Shown piece after piece: positions 1 through 8,156 of a stretch of DNA of 64,000 nt (its first letter is position 1; every line of letters starts with the position of its first letter). Origin of the DNA: Hymenobacter jejuensis. GTDB taxonomy: Bacteria > Bacteroidota > Bacteroidia > Cytophagales > Hymenobacteraceae. A model generated the notes under the pieces. That model saw only the letters and a program-made list of their open reading frames with translations, had not been told where the DNA came from and searched no databases. A program made the position numbers and the translations under genes. The DNA lies in NCBI RefSeq assembly GCF_006337165.1, contig NZ_CP040896.1, positions 3,472,001 to 3,536,000 on the forward strand. The letters run 5' to 3'.

Positions 1-486
1 GCCGCCGCCTACCATCGTGGTCACGCCCGACGCCAAGGCTTCGTTAATCTGCTGAGGGCTAATGAAATGTATGTGGCAATCGATGCCGCCGGCCGTCAGG
101 ATCTGGCCTTCACCAGCAATTACTTCCGTAGTTACGCCGACTACCATGCCGGGCGTAACGCTGGGCATAATGTGCGGGTTGCCGGCCTTGCCAATCCCAA
201 CGATCCGGCCGCCTTTAATGCCGATATCGGCTTTGTAAATGCCGGTGTAGTCGATTACTAATGCGTTGGTAATGAGCAAGTCCAACGCATCAGCCTGCCC
301 AATTCCGGCGGCTTGGCCCATGCCATCGCGAAGCACTTTGCCGCCGCCAAACTTGCACTCCTCGCCGTAGACGCAATAGTCCTTTTCGACTTCTACGATT
401 AGGTCGGTATCGCCTAGGCGCACTTTGTCGCCTACAGTGGGGCCGTACATATCGGCGTACGCGCGCCGGTCGATAGGTAGGGACAT
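1..486 (-). CDS. ureC: Urease alpha subunit, N-terminal part (cut by window edge)
   Basis: This is the catalytic subunit of urease, which hydrolyses urea to ammonia and carbamate at a di-nickel site in the cytoplasm. Only the first 162 residues lie in the window; the reading frame stays open to base 1. The start [20 protein letters not shown] and the following KVRLGDTDL are typical of UreC. The HIH pair at residues 138-140 supplies two nickel ligands. The usual full length is about 570 residues, so the active-site lysine and the flap lie outside. It is the fourth gene of a minus-strand group behind the permease, ureAB and an unknown gene. The start is 35 bp after the stop of that unknown gene. 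Confidence 0.97.
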   Translation of the reverse strand, partial: MSLPIDRRAYADMYGPTVGDKVRLGDTDLIVEVEKDYCVYGEECKFGGGKVLRDGMGQAAGIGQADALDLLITNALVIDYTGIYKADIGIKGGRIVGIGKAGNPHIMPSVTPGMVVGVTTEVIAGEGQILTAGGIDCHIHFISPQQINEALASGVTTMVGGG

Positions 487-521
487 AGAATATGTTTAAT
501 GTGTTGATTCCTGAATCAGTG

Positions 522-1076
522 CTAGAACTCACGCATTACTTCAGCGACAAGTGCCGCTGAATCACTGCTCAACCGTCGGAAGTGACCTTGTAAACCTACA
601 TGGGATATTTTCCCCTCTTCATTGATTGAAAGCCTTTTCTCAAAGCCAGGTTTCTGACCAAAGCGGAGGTTGCTCACTATCTCAGTTGATAGATTAAAAT
701 CAAATCTTAAACCTGTTCCAGTCCCTAGAGCAACATTTTCAATACAACTCCTAGGAATACGATGTCCTAGCTCAGGGTTCTGCTTTAGTAGCTTATGGGC
801 CGAAGTGTCCCATAATTCGTTGTTGAACCTGGATATGTTTTGTCCTTTTAGGTACTCTTCAGCGTCAAGAATGCTCGTCACCCGCATTCGGCCAATTATA
901 AATAGTTGGCCATTTTTTATCGACACAGGATGGATGATGTCGCCGACCGTAACTCGGCCTAATGGTGGAACGGACGTATGAGAGCCACCATAAATTGCTT
1001 GTAATGGTCCCTGATCATGGGCTTGTGCCAAGCGCTTACACCAATCTGTAGGCCAAAGGATGAAATAGGAATTCAT
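522..1076 (-). CDS. Unknown 184-residue protein inserted between ureAB and ureC
   Basis: I do not recognise this protein. It reads MNSYFILWPTDWCKRLAQAH at the N-terminus, has a beta-rich stretch around residues 38-65 (VTVGDIIHPVSIKNGQLFI), then charged, mixed sequence, and shows no signal peptide or membrane helix. The 'GDII-P-V-NGQLF-IGRM' stretch faintly recalls PUA/EVE-type beta barrels, which is only a guess. It starts 9 bp after the ureAB stop and ends 35 bp before ureC, so it should be co-transcribed with urease. Its base composition is clearly different: bases 661-720 contain 22 G/C of 60, against about 70 percent in ureAB. Transfer into the operon is likely. Confidence 0.75.
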   Translation of the reverse strand: MNSYFILWPTDWCKRLAQAHDQGPLQAIYGGSHTSVPPLGRVTVGDIIHPVSIKNGQLFIIGRMRVTSILDAEEYLKGQNISRFNNELWDTSAHKLLKQNPELGHRIPRSCIENVALGTGTGLRFDFNLSTEIVSNLRFGQKPGFEKRLSINEEGKISHVGLQGHFRRLSSDSAALVAEVMREF

Positions 1077-1085
1077 TAGCAGAGC

Positions 1086-1817
1086 TTAGATTTTGTTCAT
1101 TGCCGCCTGCTTATTTTCCTCATCCAGCTTCCCATCAATCAGCCCATTGCCGCCATACACAATGCGTTCGCCAGCCAGCGCTACCAGCGTCACGCGCTTG
1201 CGCTCGCCGGGCTCGAAGCGGACGGCCGTGCCGGCCGGGATGTTGAGCCGGAACCCAAAGGCTTTTTCGCGGTCGAATTGCAGGGCGGCGTTGGTTTCGA
1301 AGAACGGGTAATGCGAGCCGACCTGCACCGGGCGGTCGCCGAGGTTGGTAACTTCCAGCTCCACCGTAGCGCGGCCTTCGTTTAATATAATGTCTTCATT
1401 ATGAAGTAGATACTCACCGGGGTTGGCGCTGAGCAAGTTGTCGGGCGAGGGCGTTTGCGAGGCGTTGAGTACAAGTCCGGAACCGTACAAAGCCAGTTCG
1501 GGTATGCCATGCTGACGGCAGATGGGTTGGTGCACGGTCACGAGCTTGGTGCCGTCGGGGAAGGTGCCCTCAACCTGCACTTCGGCCACTAACTCGGCCA
1601 CGCCTTCCATCACATCATCGAGGCCCAGAATCTTTTTGCCTTTGTCCATGAGCGTGGCCACGCGCTCGCCGTCGCGAATAAACTCGAGCAGTTGGGTCGC
1701 GATGAGCGCCACGGCTTCGGGGTAGTTGAGGCGCAGGCCGCGGGCGTACCGCTTCTGAGCCACCACGCCCGCATTGTGCAGCACCAGTTTATCGATGTCT
1801 TTGGGAGAAAGATGCAT
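1086..1817 (-). CDS. ureAB: Urease gamma/beta fusion subunit
   Basis: Structural urease subunit in which gamma (UreA) and beta (UreB) are fused in one 243-residue chain, as in Helicobacter and several Bacteroidota. Residues 1-100 match UreA ([20 protein letters not shown], then [15 protein letters not shown]). Residues from about 130 match UreB ([49 protein letters not shown]). A linker carrying '[12 protein letters not shown]' joins the two. It starts 11 bp after the permease gene on the same strand. With UreC it forms the apo-enzyme; the metallochaperone genes ureDEFG are not in the window and may lie beyond its left end. Confidence 0.96.
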   Translation of the reverse strand: MHLSPKDIDKLVLHNAGVVAQKRYARGLRLNYPEAVALIATQLLEFIRDGERVATLMDKGKKILGLDDVMEGVAELVAEVQVEGTFPDGTKLVTVHQPICRQHGIPELALYGSGLVLNASQTPSPDNLLSANPGEYLLHNEDIILNEGRATVELEVTNLGDRPVQVGSHYPFFETNAALQFDREKAFGFRLNIPAGTAVRFEPGERKRVTLVALAGERIVYGGNGLIDGKLDEENKQAAMNKI

Positions 1818-1828
1818 GCGCTAACGCG

Positions 1829-2434
1829 TTAGAAATGAAGGTTTTCGTAAATCATGCGGCTACCGTACACGATGCAGATCCCGGAGGACAACACGACGGC
1901 ACTCAGGCGCAGCGAGCGGTTTATTTTCATGCGCTTCGTGAATGGGATGCTGAACAAGCCGGCCACCGTGAGCATGCCCAGCATCGAGCCGAGCCCAAAG
2001 ATGAGAATGTAGGCCACGCCCCAAACGGGGTCGCTGATGCCGCTCATCACGAACAGCACCAACGCGCCGCTGCCCGCCAAGCCGTGGATTAGCCCAACGG
2101 TGTAGGCAAAGCTGTGCTGGTAGCGCGGGCTGCGGCTCGTGGTAAAGGTGTCTTTGCCAACCAAGCGGCTGATGCCCATGACTACGAGCATGGCGCCTAC
2201 CGCGGCCTCGAAGTAGCTGGAATTCAAGAAAGTAGCCCGGCTGAAAATAATCACGGAGCCCAGCACGACCAGCGTGGTCGTGTGGCCCAGCCCCCAATAC
2301 AAGCCGTCTTTGATGGCTAGCAAGGTGCTGTCGCGCTTGGAGATGATGGTGCCGACGGCTAGCAGATGGTCGGCCTCAAACGCGTGGCCCATGCCGGCCA
2401 CCGAGGCGAATAAGATGGGTAAGAGTGTTTTCAT
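1829..2434 (-). CDS. NicO/UreH-type nickel permease
   Basis: Integral membrane protein of about 201 residues with roughly six hydrophobic helices, of the UreH/UreJ/HupE-like group that supplies Ni2+ to urease. The first helix carries HAFEADH, the H-x4-D-H metal-binding signature of nickel/cobalt permeases. A second signature region is GLIHGLAGSGAL. The ATG at 2434 (MKTLLPILFASVAG) is chosen because the eight codons upstream encode a polar stretch in front of the first helix. It is the first gene of the urease group, which supports nickel import as its role. It could also be annotated as a urease accessory or sulfite-exporter-like protein. Confidence 0.85.
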   Translation of the reverse strand: MKTLLPILFASVAGMGHAFEADHLLAVGTIISKRDSTLLAIKDGLYWGLGHTTTLVVLGSVIIFSRATFLNSSYFEAAVGAMLVVMGISRLVGKDTFTTSRSPRYQHSFAYTVGLIHGLAGSGALVLFVMSGISDPVWGVAYILIFGLGSMLGMLTVAGLFSIPFTKRMKINRSLRLSAVVLSSGICIVYGSRMIYENLHF

Positions 2435-2794
2435 CGGTACGGTGCGGCCCTGCTGCAATGTCGGTAGCTAAATATAGAAGTTATTTATTGTGGTGGAATT
2501 AGCCGGTAAGTTGTTCAGATTTGGTTGCTGCCTAGCTTTAAGAGGTGTATTTTTAAATTGTTGATAATCAAACATTTATGATTATTGGAATACGAAAACG
2601 CTTGATATTTTAGCTCATTGATTTAAGCTGAGCTTCAATTGTTGGGGGTAGAGCCGAGCCGAAGCTGTCAGCAAGATCTTAACTCGTGCGGTATGCGGCG
2701 AGGCGGGCACGGTACTTGCCATCCGGGCTGCGTACGCTTCAGCTTGACTACAGTACGCGGCTGGCGATTTCCTTTTTTCTTTTCTCCGAAGTTT
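2435..2794. other. Divergent intergenic region, 360 bp
   Basis: Separates the urease group from the next plus-strand gene. It contains one copy of the recurrent motif TTGATAATCAAACATTTATG (2561-2580) in an AT-rich block and then a GC-rich leader. I see no further gene and no convincing TAnnTTTG promoter. Confidence 0.5.
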
Positions 2795-3070
2795 ATGGAT
2801 CAAGATTTACAACTCAGCTTGGCCAACAATGCAAAGCAGTGGCTGGCGCTTTCATTATCCATTTCGTCGGCTGAGAAAATCTCGTTTGACAAGATCCACG
2901 ACCGGTTTTTCGTCACGTACGGTGCGCACTTCATGGCTCATGTGTACCGCACCACCTTCGAACGGGTATTGCAGAATACGCCGGATGCCGAGCGCAGCAA
3001 GCTGTTGGTTGCGTTTCGGCAGGCGTTGGACCAAGCGCTCGACGATCATTATTCCAATGCCATAGGCTGA
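2795..3070 (+). CDS. Small uncharacterised cytoplasmic protein, 91 residues
   Basis: I do not recognise a family with certainty. The product MDQDLQLSLANNAKQWLALS... has no signal peptide or membrane segment, and is predicted mostly helical, with a patterned C-terminus ending SNAIG. The start at 2795 was chosen because upstream in-frame sequence is Cys/Arg-rich and looks non-coding. A terminator hairpin follows 70 bp downstream. The gene stands alone between divergent urease genes and a lipoprotein peptidase. Confidence 0.65.
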   Translation: MDQDLQLSLANNAKQWLALSLSISSAEKISFDKIHDRFFVTYGAHFMAHVYRTTFERVLQNTPDAERSKLLVAFRQALDQALDDHYSNAIG

Positions 3071-3140
3071 GCGGACTAGTTGAGCAGCACTAGCAAGCGC
3101 TCAAACCTGGTTTCTGCGCTTCAGCAGCCTCGATTACTAC

Positions 3141-3178
3141 ACAAAAAGCCTCGGTGCTACGGTACCGGGGCTTTTTGT
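3141..3178 (+). terminator. Rho-independent terminator
   Basis: ACAAAAAGCCTCGGT pairs with ACCGGGGCTTTTTGT (one G-T pair) around an 8-base loop and ends in a T-run. It follows the small gene ending at 3070. Confidence 0.85.
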
Positions 3179-3322
3179 ATGCAGTACTACTTGGGCAGAG
3201 AGGATTTCTGGGAAGCTGCTTCCGAAAGTGCCGGAAGATATTTGCGGCTGTTCTCAGCGTGCCTCACCGGCATTCCACACAGAACTACTTAGCTTTAAAG
3301 CTCCACTTCAACCTCATCTTAA

Positions 3323-5119
3323 ATGAAAAAACTAGCACTTGCCGGGTTGCTGGCATGTACGCTTGCGGGATGCAATCAGCAGACCAAAACCGAAAGCGGC
3401 GGCGCCACCAGCGCCACCGCCAGTACCAAAGATCTGGCGTCGCTTTTCGACAGTTATTGGGAGAAAAACAACAAACTGTTTCCGCTGGATGCCACCACGC
3501 AGGGCGACAACCGCTACAACGACCAGCTCCCCAACGACCAGACCAAAGCCTTCCGCGATACGCTCCGCAATTTCTACGAAAGCTACCAAACAAAGCTTAA
3601 GTCGTATGACCGTAACTCGTTGTCTGACAACGACAAAGTGAGCTACGACATCTTTCAATACGAGATGGAAAGCCGCTTGGCGGGCCTGAAGCTGAACATG
3701 TGGATGATGCCGTTTCAGCAGTTTTGGGGCTTGCCCATTACGCTGGGGCAATACGGTTCGGGCGAGGGCATTCAGCCGTTTAAAAACGCCAAGGACTACG
3801 ACAATTGGCTGGGCCGCGTGAAAAGCTTCCCGGTGTGGGGCGACTCGGCCATCGCCAACTTCCGCAAGGGCATGGCTGCCGGGGTGGTGCTGCCGCGGGC
3901 GCTGGTGGTAAAAATGATTCCGCAGATGGAAGCGCTGGTTGTAGCGGACCCGACCAAGAGCCTGTTTTACGGCCCCATCAAGAAATTTCCGGAGGGCGTT
4001 TCGGCTGATGACCAGAAGCGCATTACGGCCGCTTACAAAGACGCCATCGCGAACCAACTGGTACCGACTTACAAAAAGCTTGGCGCGTTTCTGAAGAATG
4101 AGTATTTGCCCAAGAGCCGCACCAGCACGGGCATTTCGGCGATTCCGGGTGGCAAGGAAGACTACACGTATCTGGTAAAATACTGGACTACCACCGACAA
4201 AACGCCGGAGGAAATCTACCAAACGGGCCTGAGCGAGGTAAAGCGCATCCGTACGGAAATGGAGCGTGTAAAGACCGAAACCGGCTTCAAAGGCGACTTG
4301 CCGGCGTTCTTCGAGTACATGAAGACGAACCCAAAATTCATGCCCTACAAAACGCCGCAGGATGTGCTTGCTGCCTTCGAGGCCATTCATAAGCGCATGG
4401 AGCCGAATCTGAAAAAGATGTTTGGCCGCACGCCCAAAACGCCGTTTGAGGTGCACCAGACCGAGGCATTCCGGGCCGCTTCGGCGTCGGCGGAGTACAA
4501 CCAAGGCTCCACGGACGGCACAAGGCCGGGTATTTTCTACGTGCCGATTCTGGATGCCACGAAGTACAACACCACGTCGGGCATGGAGTCGCTGTTTCTG
4601 CATGAAGCCATTCCGGGCCACCATTACCAGATTTCGCTGCAACAGGAAAACGAAAATCTGCCGAAGTTTCGCCGCTACGCCGGTTACGGCGCCATGACCG
4701 AAGGGTGGGCTCTTTACACCGAATCGTTGGGTAAGGAACTCGGCCTTTACACCGATCCGTACCAGTACATGGGCGCGCTGGGCGACGAAATTCACCGCGC
4801 CATCCGGCTGGTGGTGGATGTGGGCATGCACACCAAAAACATGACCCGCGAGCAAGCCATTAAGTACATGATGGACAACGAAGCCATCAGCGAGCAAGGC
4901 GCCACCGCCGAAATCGAGCGCTACATGGCCATTCCGGGGCAGGCGCTGTCGTACAAAGTGGGCGCCCTCAAGATTCGGGAGCTTCGCAGCCGCTACGAGA
5001 AGGAGCTAGGCAACAAATTCAAGCTCAGCGACTTCCACGACGAGCTGCTCAAAGACGGCGTCATGCCGCTGGCCGTGCTCGAACAAAAAATGGATGCTTG
5101 GGCCGCCAAACAGAAATAG
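3323..5119 (+). CDS. DUF885-family lipoprotein, probable metallopeptidase
   Basis: A 598-residue lipoprotein: MKKLALAGLLACTLAGC gives a signal peptide with lipobox LAGC at Cys17. The remainder matches the DUF885 family, whose members are thought to be zinc-dependent hydrolases or peptidases. The hallmark HEAIPGHHYQ is at residues 427-436, followed by the conserved MTEGWALYTE about 25 residues later and the DNEAISEQG stretch further on. Length is normal for the family. The residues after Cys17 (NQQTKTES) lack the acidic export signal, so a periplasmic face is more likely than the cell surface. Monocistronic, with a terminator shared with the convergent repeat-protein gene. The substrate is unknown. 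Confidence 0.9.
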   Translation: MKKLALAGLLACTLAGCNQQTKTESGGATSATASTKDLASLFDSYWEKNNKLFPLDATTQGDNRYNDQLPNDQTKAFRDTLRNFYESYQTKLKSYDRNSLSDNDKVSYDIFQYEMESRLAGLKLNMWMMPFQQFWGLPITLGQYGSGEGIQPFKNAKDYDNWLGRVKSFPVWGDSAIANFRKGMAAGVVLPRALVVKMIPQMEALVVADPTKSLFYGPIKKFPEGVSADDQKRITAAYKDAIANQLVPTYKKLGAFLKNEYLPKSRTSTGISAIPGGKEDYTYLVKYWTTTDKTPEEIYQTGLSEVKRIRTEMERVKTETGFKGDLPAFFEYMKTNPKFMPYKTPQDVLAAFEAIHKRMEPNLKKMFGRTPKTPFEVHQTEAFRAASASAEYNQGSTDGTRPGIFYVPILDATKYNTTSGMESLFLHEAIPGHHYQISLQQENENLPKFRRYAGYGAMTEGWALYTESLGKELGLYTDPYQYMGALGDEIHRAIRLVVDVGMHTKNMTREQAIKYMMDNEAISEQGATAEIERYMAIPGQALSYKVGALKIRELRSRYEKELGNKFKLSDFHDELLKDGVMPLAVLEQKMDAWAAKQK

Positions 5120-5165
5120 TTGATAAACAATTGTTAATCAGATGATTATCATAAAGCGATAAAGC

Positions 5166-5199
5166 AAAAAAGCCAGGCGCAGTTGCGCCTGGCTTTTTT
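5166..5199. terminator. Bidirectional terminator
   Basis: A nearly loopless 16-bp hairpin (AAAAAAGCCAGGCGCA, loop GT, perfect complement) between the convergent DUF885 and repeat-lipoprotein genes. A-run on one side and T-run on the other allow termination in both directions. Confidence 0.9.
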
Positions 5200-5215
5200 A
5201 ATGATGCAAGAATTA

Positions 5216-6058
5216 TCAGGTGGTGCTACCGCCAGTAGTGCCACTCGTTGTGCTACCCGTGGTAGTGCCCGAAGTAGTTGTGCCAGTGGTAGTGCCTGAG
5301 GTCGTTGTACCCGTGGTCGTGCCCGAAGTAGTGGTACCGGTAGTCGTACCGCTGGTCGTGGTGCCCGTGGTCGTGCCGGTCGTAGTACCAGTGGTGGTAC
5401 CCGTGGTAGTCGTGCCAGTAGTTGTACCAGTTGTGGTAGTACCGGTAGTCGTGCCACTGGTAGTAGTTCCGGTTGTGGTACCAGCGGTGGTTGTGCCGGT
5501 GGTAGTTGTACCCGTGGTCGTACCGGTTGTGGTCGTGCCCGTTGTAGTACCCGACGTTGTAGTGCCCGTTGTGGTGCCGGTGGTAGTACCAGCTGTTGTT
5601 GTACCAGTTGTGGTACCGGTAGTGGTACCCGTAGTGGTGGTACCTGTCGTGGTGCCGGTAGTCGTGCCGCTAGTGGTTGTGCCCGTGGTGCCGGTTGTAG
5701 TAGTACCAGCGGTTGTGGTGCCAGTCGTAGTGGTGCCAGTCGTAGTGGTACCTGTGGTCGTCGTGCCGGTTGTCGTACCCGTTGTGGTACCGGTAGTGGT
5801 CGTACCAGTAGTCGTACCGGTTGTGGTCGTGCCCGTGGTGCCGCTGGTAGTAGTGCCCGCGGTCGTGCCGGAAGTAGTAGTACCTGTAGTTGTTGTACCT
5901 GTGGTCGTGCTGGTTGTCGTACCCGTGGTGGTGCCTGCTGTCGTGCCGCTGGTAGTGGTGGTTGGGCCAGTGCCATTGTCATCGTCGTGGCAGCCAGTAA
6001 AGGCAAGGGTAGTGCATAACAAGGATCCAGCGATGATAGGAATCCATTTTTTTTTCAT
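5216..6058 (-). CDS. Gly-Thr repeat lipoprotein, possibly surface-exposed
   Basis: A 280-residue lipoprotein. MKKKWIPIIAGSLLCTTLAF is followed by TGC, giving a lipidated Cys at residue 23, then HDDDNGTG. Acidic residues right after the cysteine resemble the lipoprotein export signal known from Capnocytophaga and Bacteroides, so surface display is inferred. The remaining 250 residues are almost only Gly and Thr with some Ser and Ala, in four- and five-residue units (GTTT, GTTTT, GTTTS, GTTTA). All four Thr codons are used, so the units differ at DNA level. No catalytic domain is present. Dense Thr suggests O-glycosylation or a stalk. The complementary strand is also open, but only because of the repeat. 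Confidence 0.82.
   Translation of the reverse strand: MKKKWIPIIAGSLLCTTLAFTGCHDDDNGTGPTTTTSGTTAGTTTGTTTSTTTGTTTTGTTTSGTTAGTTTSGTTGTTTTGTTTGTTTTGTTTGTTTGTTTTGTTTTGTTTTGTTTAGTTTTGTTGTTTSGTTTGTTTGTTTTGTTTGTTTGTTTAGTTTGTTTGTTTSGTTTGTTTTGTTTGTTTTGTTTAGTTTGTTTSGTTTGTTTTGTTTGTTTTGTTTGTTTGTTTGTTTSGTTTGTTTSGTTTGTTTSGTTTGTTTSGTTTGSTTSGTTGGSTT
5246..5970. repeat. Degenerate triplet repeat encoding (GTTT)n / (GTTTT)n
   Basis: Low-complexity DNA in which nearly every codon is GGN or ACN on the minus strand. Third positions vary freely among all four bases. Direct repeats are therefore imperfect at DNA level while the peptide period is 4-5 residues. Confidence 0.85.
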
Positions 6059-6410
6059 GATTAACGGGTTAAGGTGGAAGAGCTTAAGGTGTTTATCTCC
6101 CGTATTGTACGGCTTTGAGCAGCCCTCTTACCGCCCTGAACGCACTGAAAAAACACTGGATTTTTGTTGCGGCCTGCGGGTTATACTTAAAAATGCCTCC
6201 GAAAAATCCTGATTCAGTCTAAGATTTTAGGAATAGAACAAGGCTGGGCTAACTACAAACGAGCTGCTTGACAAGCAGGGCGCAGAAATAAATCGTCCGG
6301 ACGTTCGTCTGGCCCGTTTAAGCTAAGCGCACCCGATTTAGGGGCGAAAAACGCGGTCATGCCCTGAAAAGCATCCGGTTTCCTTCCATTCTTCTACGAA
6401 AACAAGCTTT
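6059..6410. other. Divergent intergenic region, 350 bp
   Basis: Lies between the repeat-lipoprotein gene and the DUF4126 gene. It should hold promoters for both. I find no clear TAnnTTTG element, RNA gene or additional reading frame. Confidence 0.4.
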
Positions 6411-6929
6411 ATGTCACAGCAATTTTGGCAAACCCTGGCCTTGGGGTCGTTGGCCGGTATGCGGAGCATGAGTGCGCCTGCCGCGCTCAGCCACGGTCTT
6501 CAGAAAAATCGTTCGGCGGCGTTGGGTAGTTCGCTACTTCGCTTCATGCAGTCGCCTACTGCCGCAACCACTTTGAAAGTAGCGGCTGGCGCAGAAATGA
6601 TCGGTGACAAACTTCCTGGCATGCCCGACCGTACCGCCCCGGCGATTCTGGGCGGCCGCATTTTGTCGGGTGCTCTGGTTGGGGCGACGGCTTACAAAGC
6701 CAAAGGCGCAAACGCGGCAGTAGGCGCAGCGTTGGGGGGCGTAATGGCCGTAGCGGCCACCTTTGGGGCTCTGTTCCTACGCAAAAGCCTGGACAAAGCC
6801 ACTGGCTTTCCGGATGTGGTGTGGGGCCTTGCCGAAGATGGCTTGGTGCTGACCAGCTCCCGAGCCATTGCCAAAGACGTGCGTGGTAAAAAGAAAAAGA
6901 CAGCGAAAGCCAAGAAGATAAAATATTGA
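6411..6929 (+). CDS. DUF4126 membrane protein
   Basis: A 172-residue protein resembling the DUF4126 family of small bacterial membrane proteins. It contains the conserved GSLAGMRSMSAPAALS segment near the N-terminus and AAGAEMIGDKLPGMPDRT around residues 64-82. Gly/Ala-rich hydrophobic stretches follow at about 85-105 and 108-128. The tail is very basic (GKKKKTAKAKKIKY), consistent with a cytoplasmic C-terminus. Function is unknown. It stands alone, followed by its own terminator. Confidence 0.75.
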   Translation: MSQQFWQTLALGSLAGMRSMSAPAALSHGLQKNRSAALGSSLLRFMQSPTAATTLKVAAGAEMIGDKLPGMPDRTAPAILGGRILSGALVGATAYKAKGANAAVGAALGGVMAVAATFGALFLRKSLDKATGFPDVVWGLAEDGLVLTSSRAIAKDVRGKKKKTAKAKKIKY

Positions 6930-6944
6930 TTAATAAATAGTTAT

Positions 6945-6980
6945 AAAAAAGCCGGGCTTTAACTAGCGTCCGGCTTTTTT
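6945..6980 (+). terminator. Terminator after the DUF4126 gene
   Basis: AAAAAAGCCGG pairs with CCGGCTTTTTT around a 14-base loop, 15 bp after the stop codon. Confidence 0.8.
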
Positions 6981-7010
6981 GTACTCAAGCCAATTTTATC
7001 TGGCCATCCT

Positions 7011-7427
7011 ATGAAACTTACCACTCCCGAGCAGGCTTTCGTGCTGGGCCGCCTGCTGATGGGCGCCAACATGCTGACCCACGGCCTCGTACGACTGCCC
7101 AAAGTGGAAGGGGTGCGCGCCGGCATGGTAAAAATGTTTGAGCCCACGTGGCTGCCGGCCGCGCTGGTTGGTGTTTTTGCGTCGGCACTGCCGTACATCG
7201 AGTTCGGCATCGGCCTGCTCCTGATCCTGGGGTTGTTTACGCGGTATGCCCTCACGGCCGGCATGCTCCTGATGATAGTGCTTGTCTTCGGAACTTCCTT
7301 ACGCGAAGACTGGAACACAGTGGGTGTGCAGATGGTGTATGGGCTCTTTTTCTTCCTGCTTATCCTGTATTCCAATCACAATCCCTACAGCCTCGATTTC
7401 TGGCGCCGCGGACGAGTGAAAAGCTGA
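7011..7427 (+). CDS. DoxX-family membrane protein
   Basis: A 138-residue membrane protein with four hydrophobic segments, of the DoxX / TQO small-subunit family. The N-terminus reads AFVLGRLLMGANMLTHGLVRL, followed by the family-like ALPYIEFGIGLLLILGLFTR in the second and third helices. It ends in a basic tail after FWRRG. Family members are linked to quinone or thiol redox processes, but the exact role here is unknown. Monocistronic, with a terminator 34 bp after the stop. Confidence 0.85.
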   Translation: MKLTTPEQAFVLGRLLMGANMLTHGLVRLPKVEGVRAGMVKMFEPTWLPAALVGVFASALPYIEFGIGLLLILGLFTRYALTAGMLLMIVLVFGTSLREDWNTVGVQMVYGLFFFLLILYSNHNPYSLDFWRRGRVKS

Positions 7428-7460
7428 AAAACGCTACAAATCAATGCGTTAACTCACATA

Positions 7461-7496
7461 AAAGGCCCGCAACTATTCCGTTGCGAGCCTTTTTTA
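7461..7496 (+). terminator. Terminator between convergent genes
   Basis: AAAGGCCCGCAAC pairs with GTTGCGAGCCTTT around a short loop and is followed by further T residues. It ends the DoxX gene and may also serve the convergent lipoprotein gene. Confidence 0.75.
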
Positions 7497-7515
7497 TAAA
7501 TCGTTGTGTATAAGC

Positions 7516-7947
7516 CTATTGGGCGCCGGGCTTCACGTTCTGGTTACGCGCTTTCGAATCGTTGACAGGCGTAGTTGCCTGCGTGCTGTTTTCGGAAGGA
7601 GCTTTCGTGGCATTCTGGTTTTGGCCCTGCACGGTTTTATTGACAGCAGCAGGCGCGCCCGATGCCGACTGTGGCGTGGTGGCGCTGCTGCCGCTGGGAG
7701 CAGAGTTGAGTGCCGCGTCGGTCGAGGTGTTTATATCGGCTGCGGAGCCTTTGCCGGCCGGCATTTGCACATTTTGCTCGCCGTTTACACTGTCCTGGTC
7801 GGTTTCAATTCGGCGGGCGGGCGGGGCCGTGGAAAAGTCGTTCACGTTTTGGCGGTCGGTACCGGGCGTATTGGCTCGGTCGCAGGCGGCCAGCGACGCC
7901 GTAGCACCCAGCAGCAAAGTCAGCGAATAGCGCTGTGTCAGTTTCAT
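7516..7947 (-). CDS. Low-complexity Asn/Ser/Thr/Gln-rich lipoprotein
   Basis: A 143-residue lipoprotein. MKLTQRYSLTLLLGATASLA is followed by AC, giving Cys22 in a good lipobox (SLAAC). The mature part is rich in Asn, Ser, Thr, Gln and Ala without a recognisable domain and is predicted disordered. It has no Asp/Glu run after Cys22, so surface export is not indicated. It belongs to a set of compositionally biased lipoproteins in this window (5216, 11934, 12587). Function unknown. Confidence 0.75.
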   Translation of the reverse strand: MKLTQRYSLTLLLGATASLAACDRANTPGTDRQNVNDFSTAPPARRIETDQDSVNGEQNVQMPAGKGSAADINTSTDAALNSAPSGSSATTPQSASGAPAAVNKTVQGQNQNATKAPSENSTQATTPVNDSKARNQNVKPGAQ

Positions 7948-8156
7948 AAAAGAGGTGTTTGGAGTAGAAGGAGAAGGCTCACGGACGGTATACGCAAGCG
8001 GCGGCTACAAGTATACAGCGGTCTGTGCCAGCACGCTGCCGGCTTTCAAACTCCCGACCTAGTCTGAGTTGGTGTTGTGCGCAAGTAGAGTCGCAGGGCT
8101 ACAAACCTTGGGGGTTTCTGTTAAATAATCAACTAATTGATTATAAGCATTTTGTG

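Noticed and set aside
3332..4897. 521-codon minus-strand frame opposite the DUF885 gene
   Set aside because: It is antisense to a clearly conserved coding sequence and has His/Arg-rich composition typical of shadow frames in G+C-rich DNA.
5246..5970. Possible CRISPR array because of short repeats
   Set aside because: The repeats are peptide-level triplets without conserved repeat-spacer spacing and without cas genes.
5220..6212. Plus-strand reading frame of 330 codons made of Val-Pro repeats
   Set aside because: It is the exact complement of the Gly-Thr repeat codons; GGN/ACN codons give an open antisense frame automatically. It has no signal, start context or neighbours, while the minus-strand frame has a signal peptide and lipobox.
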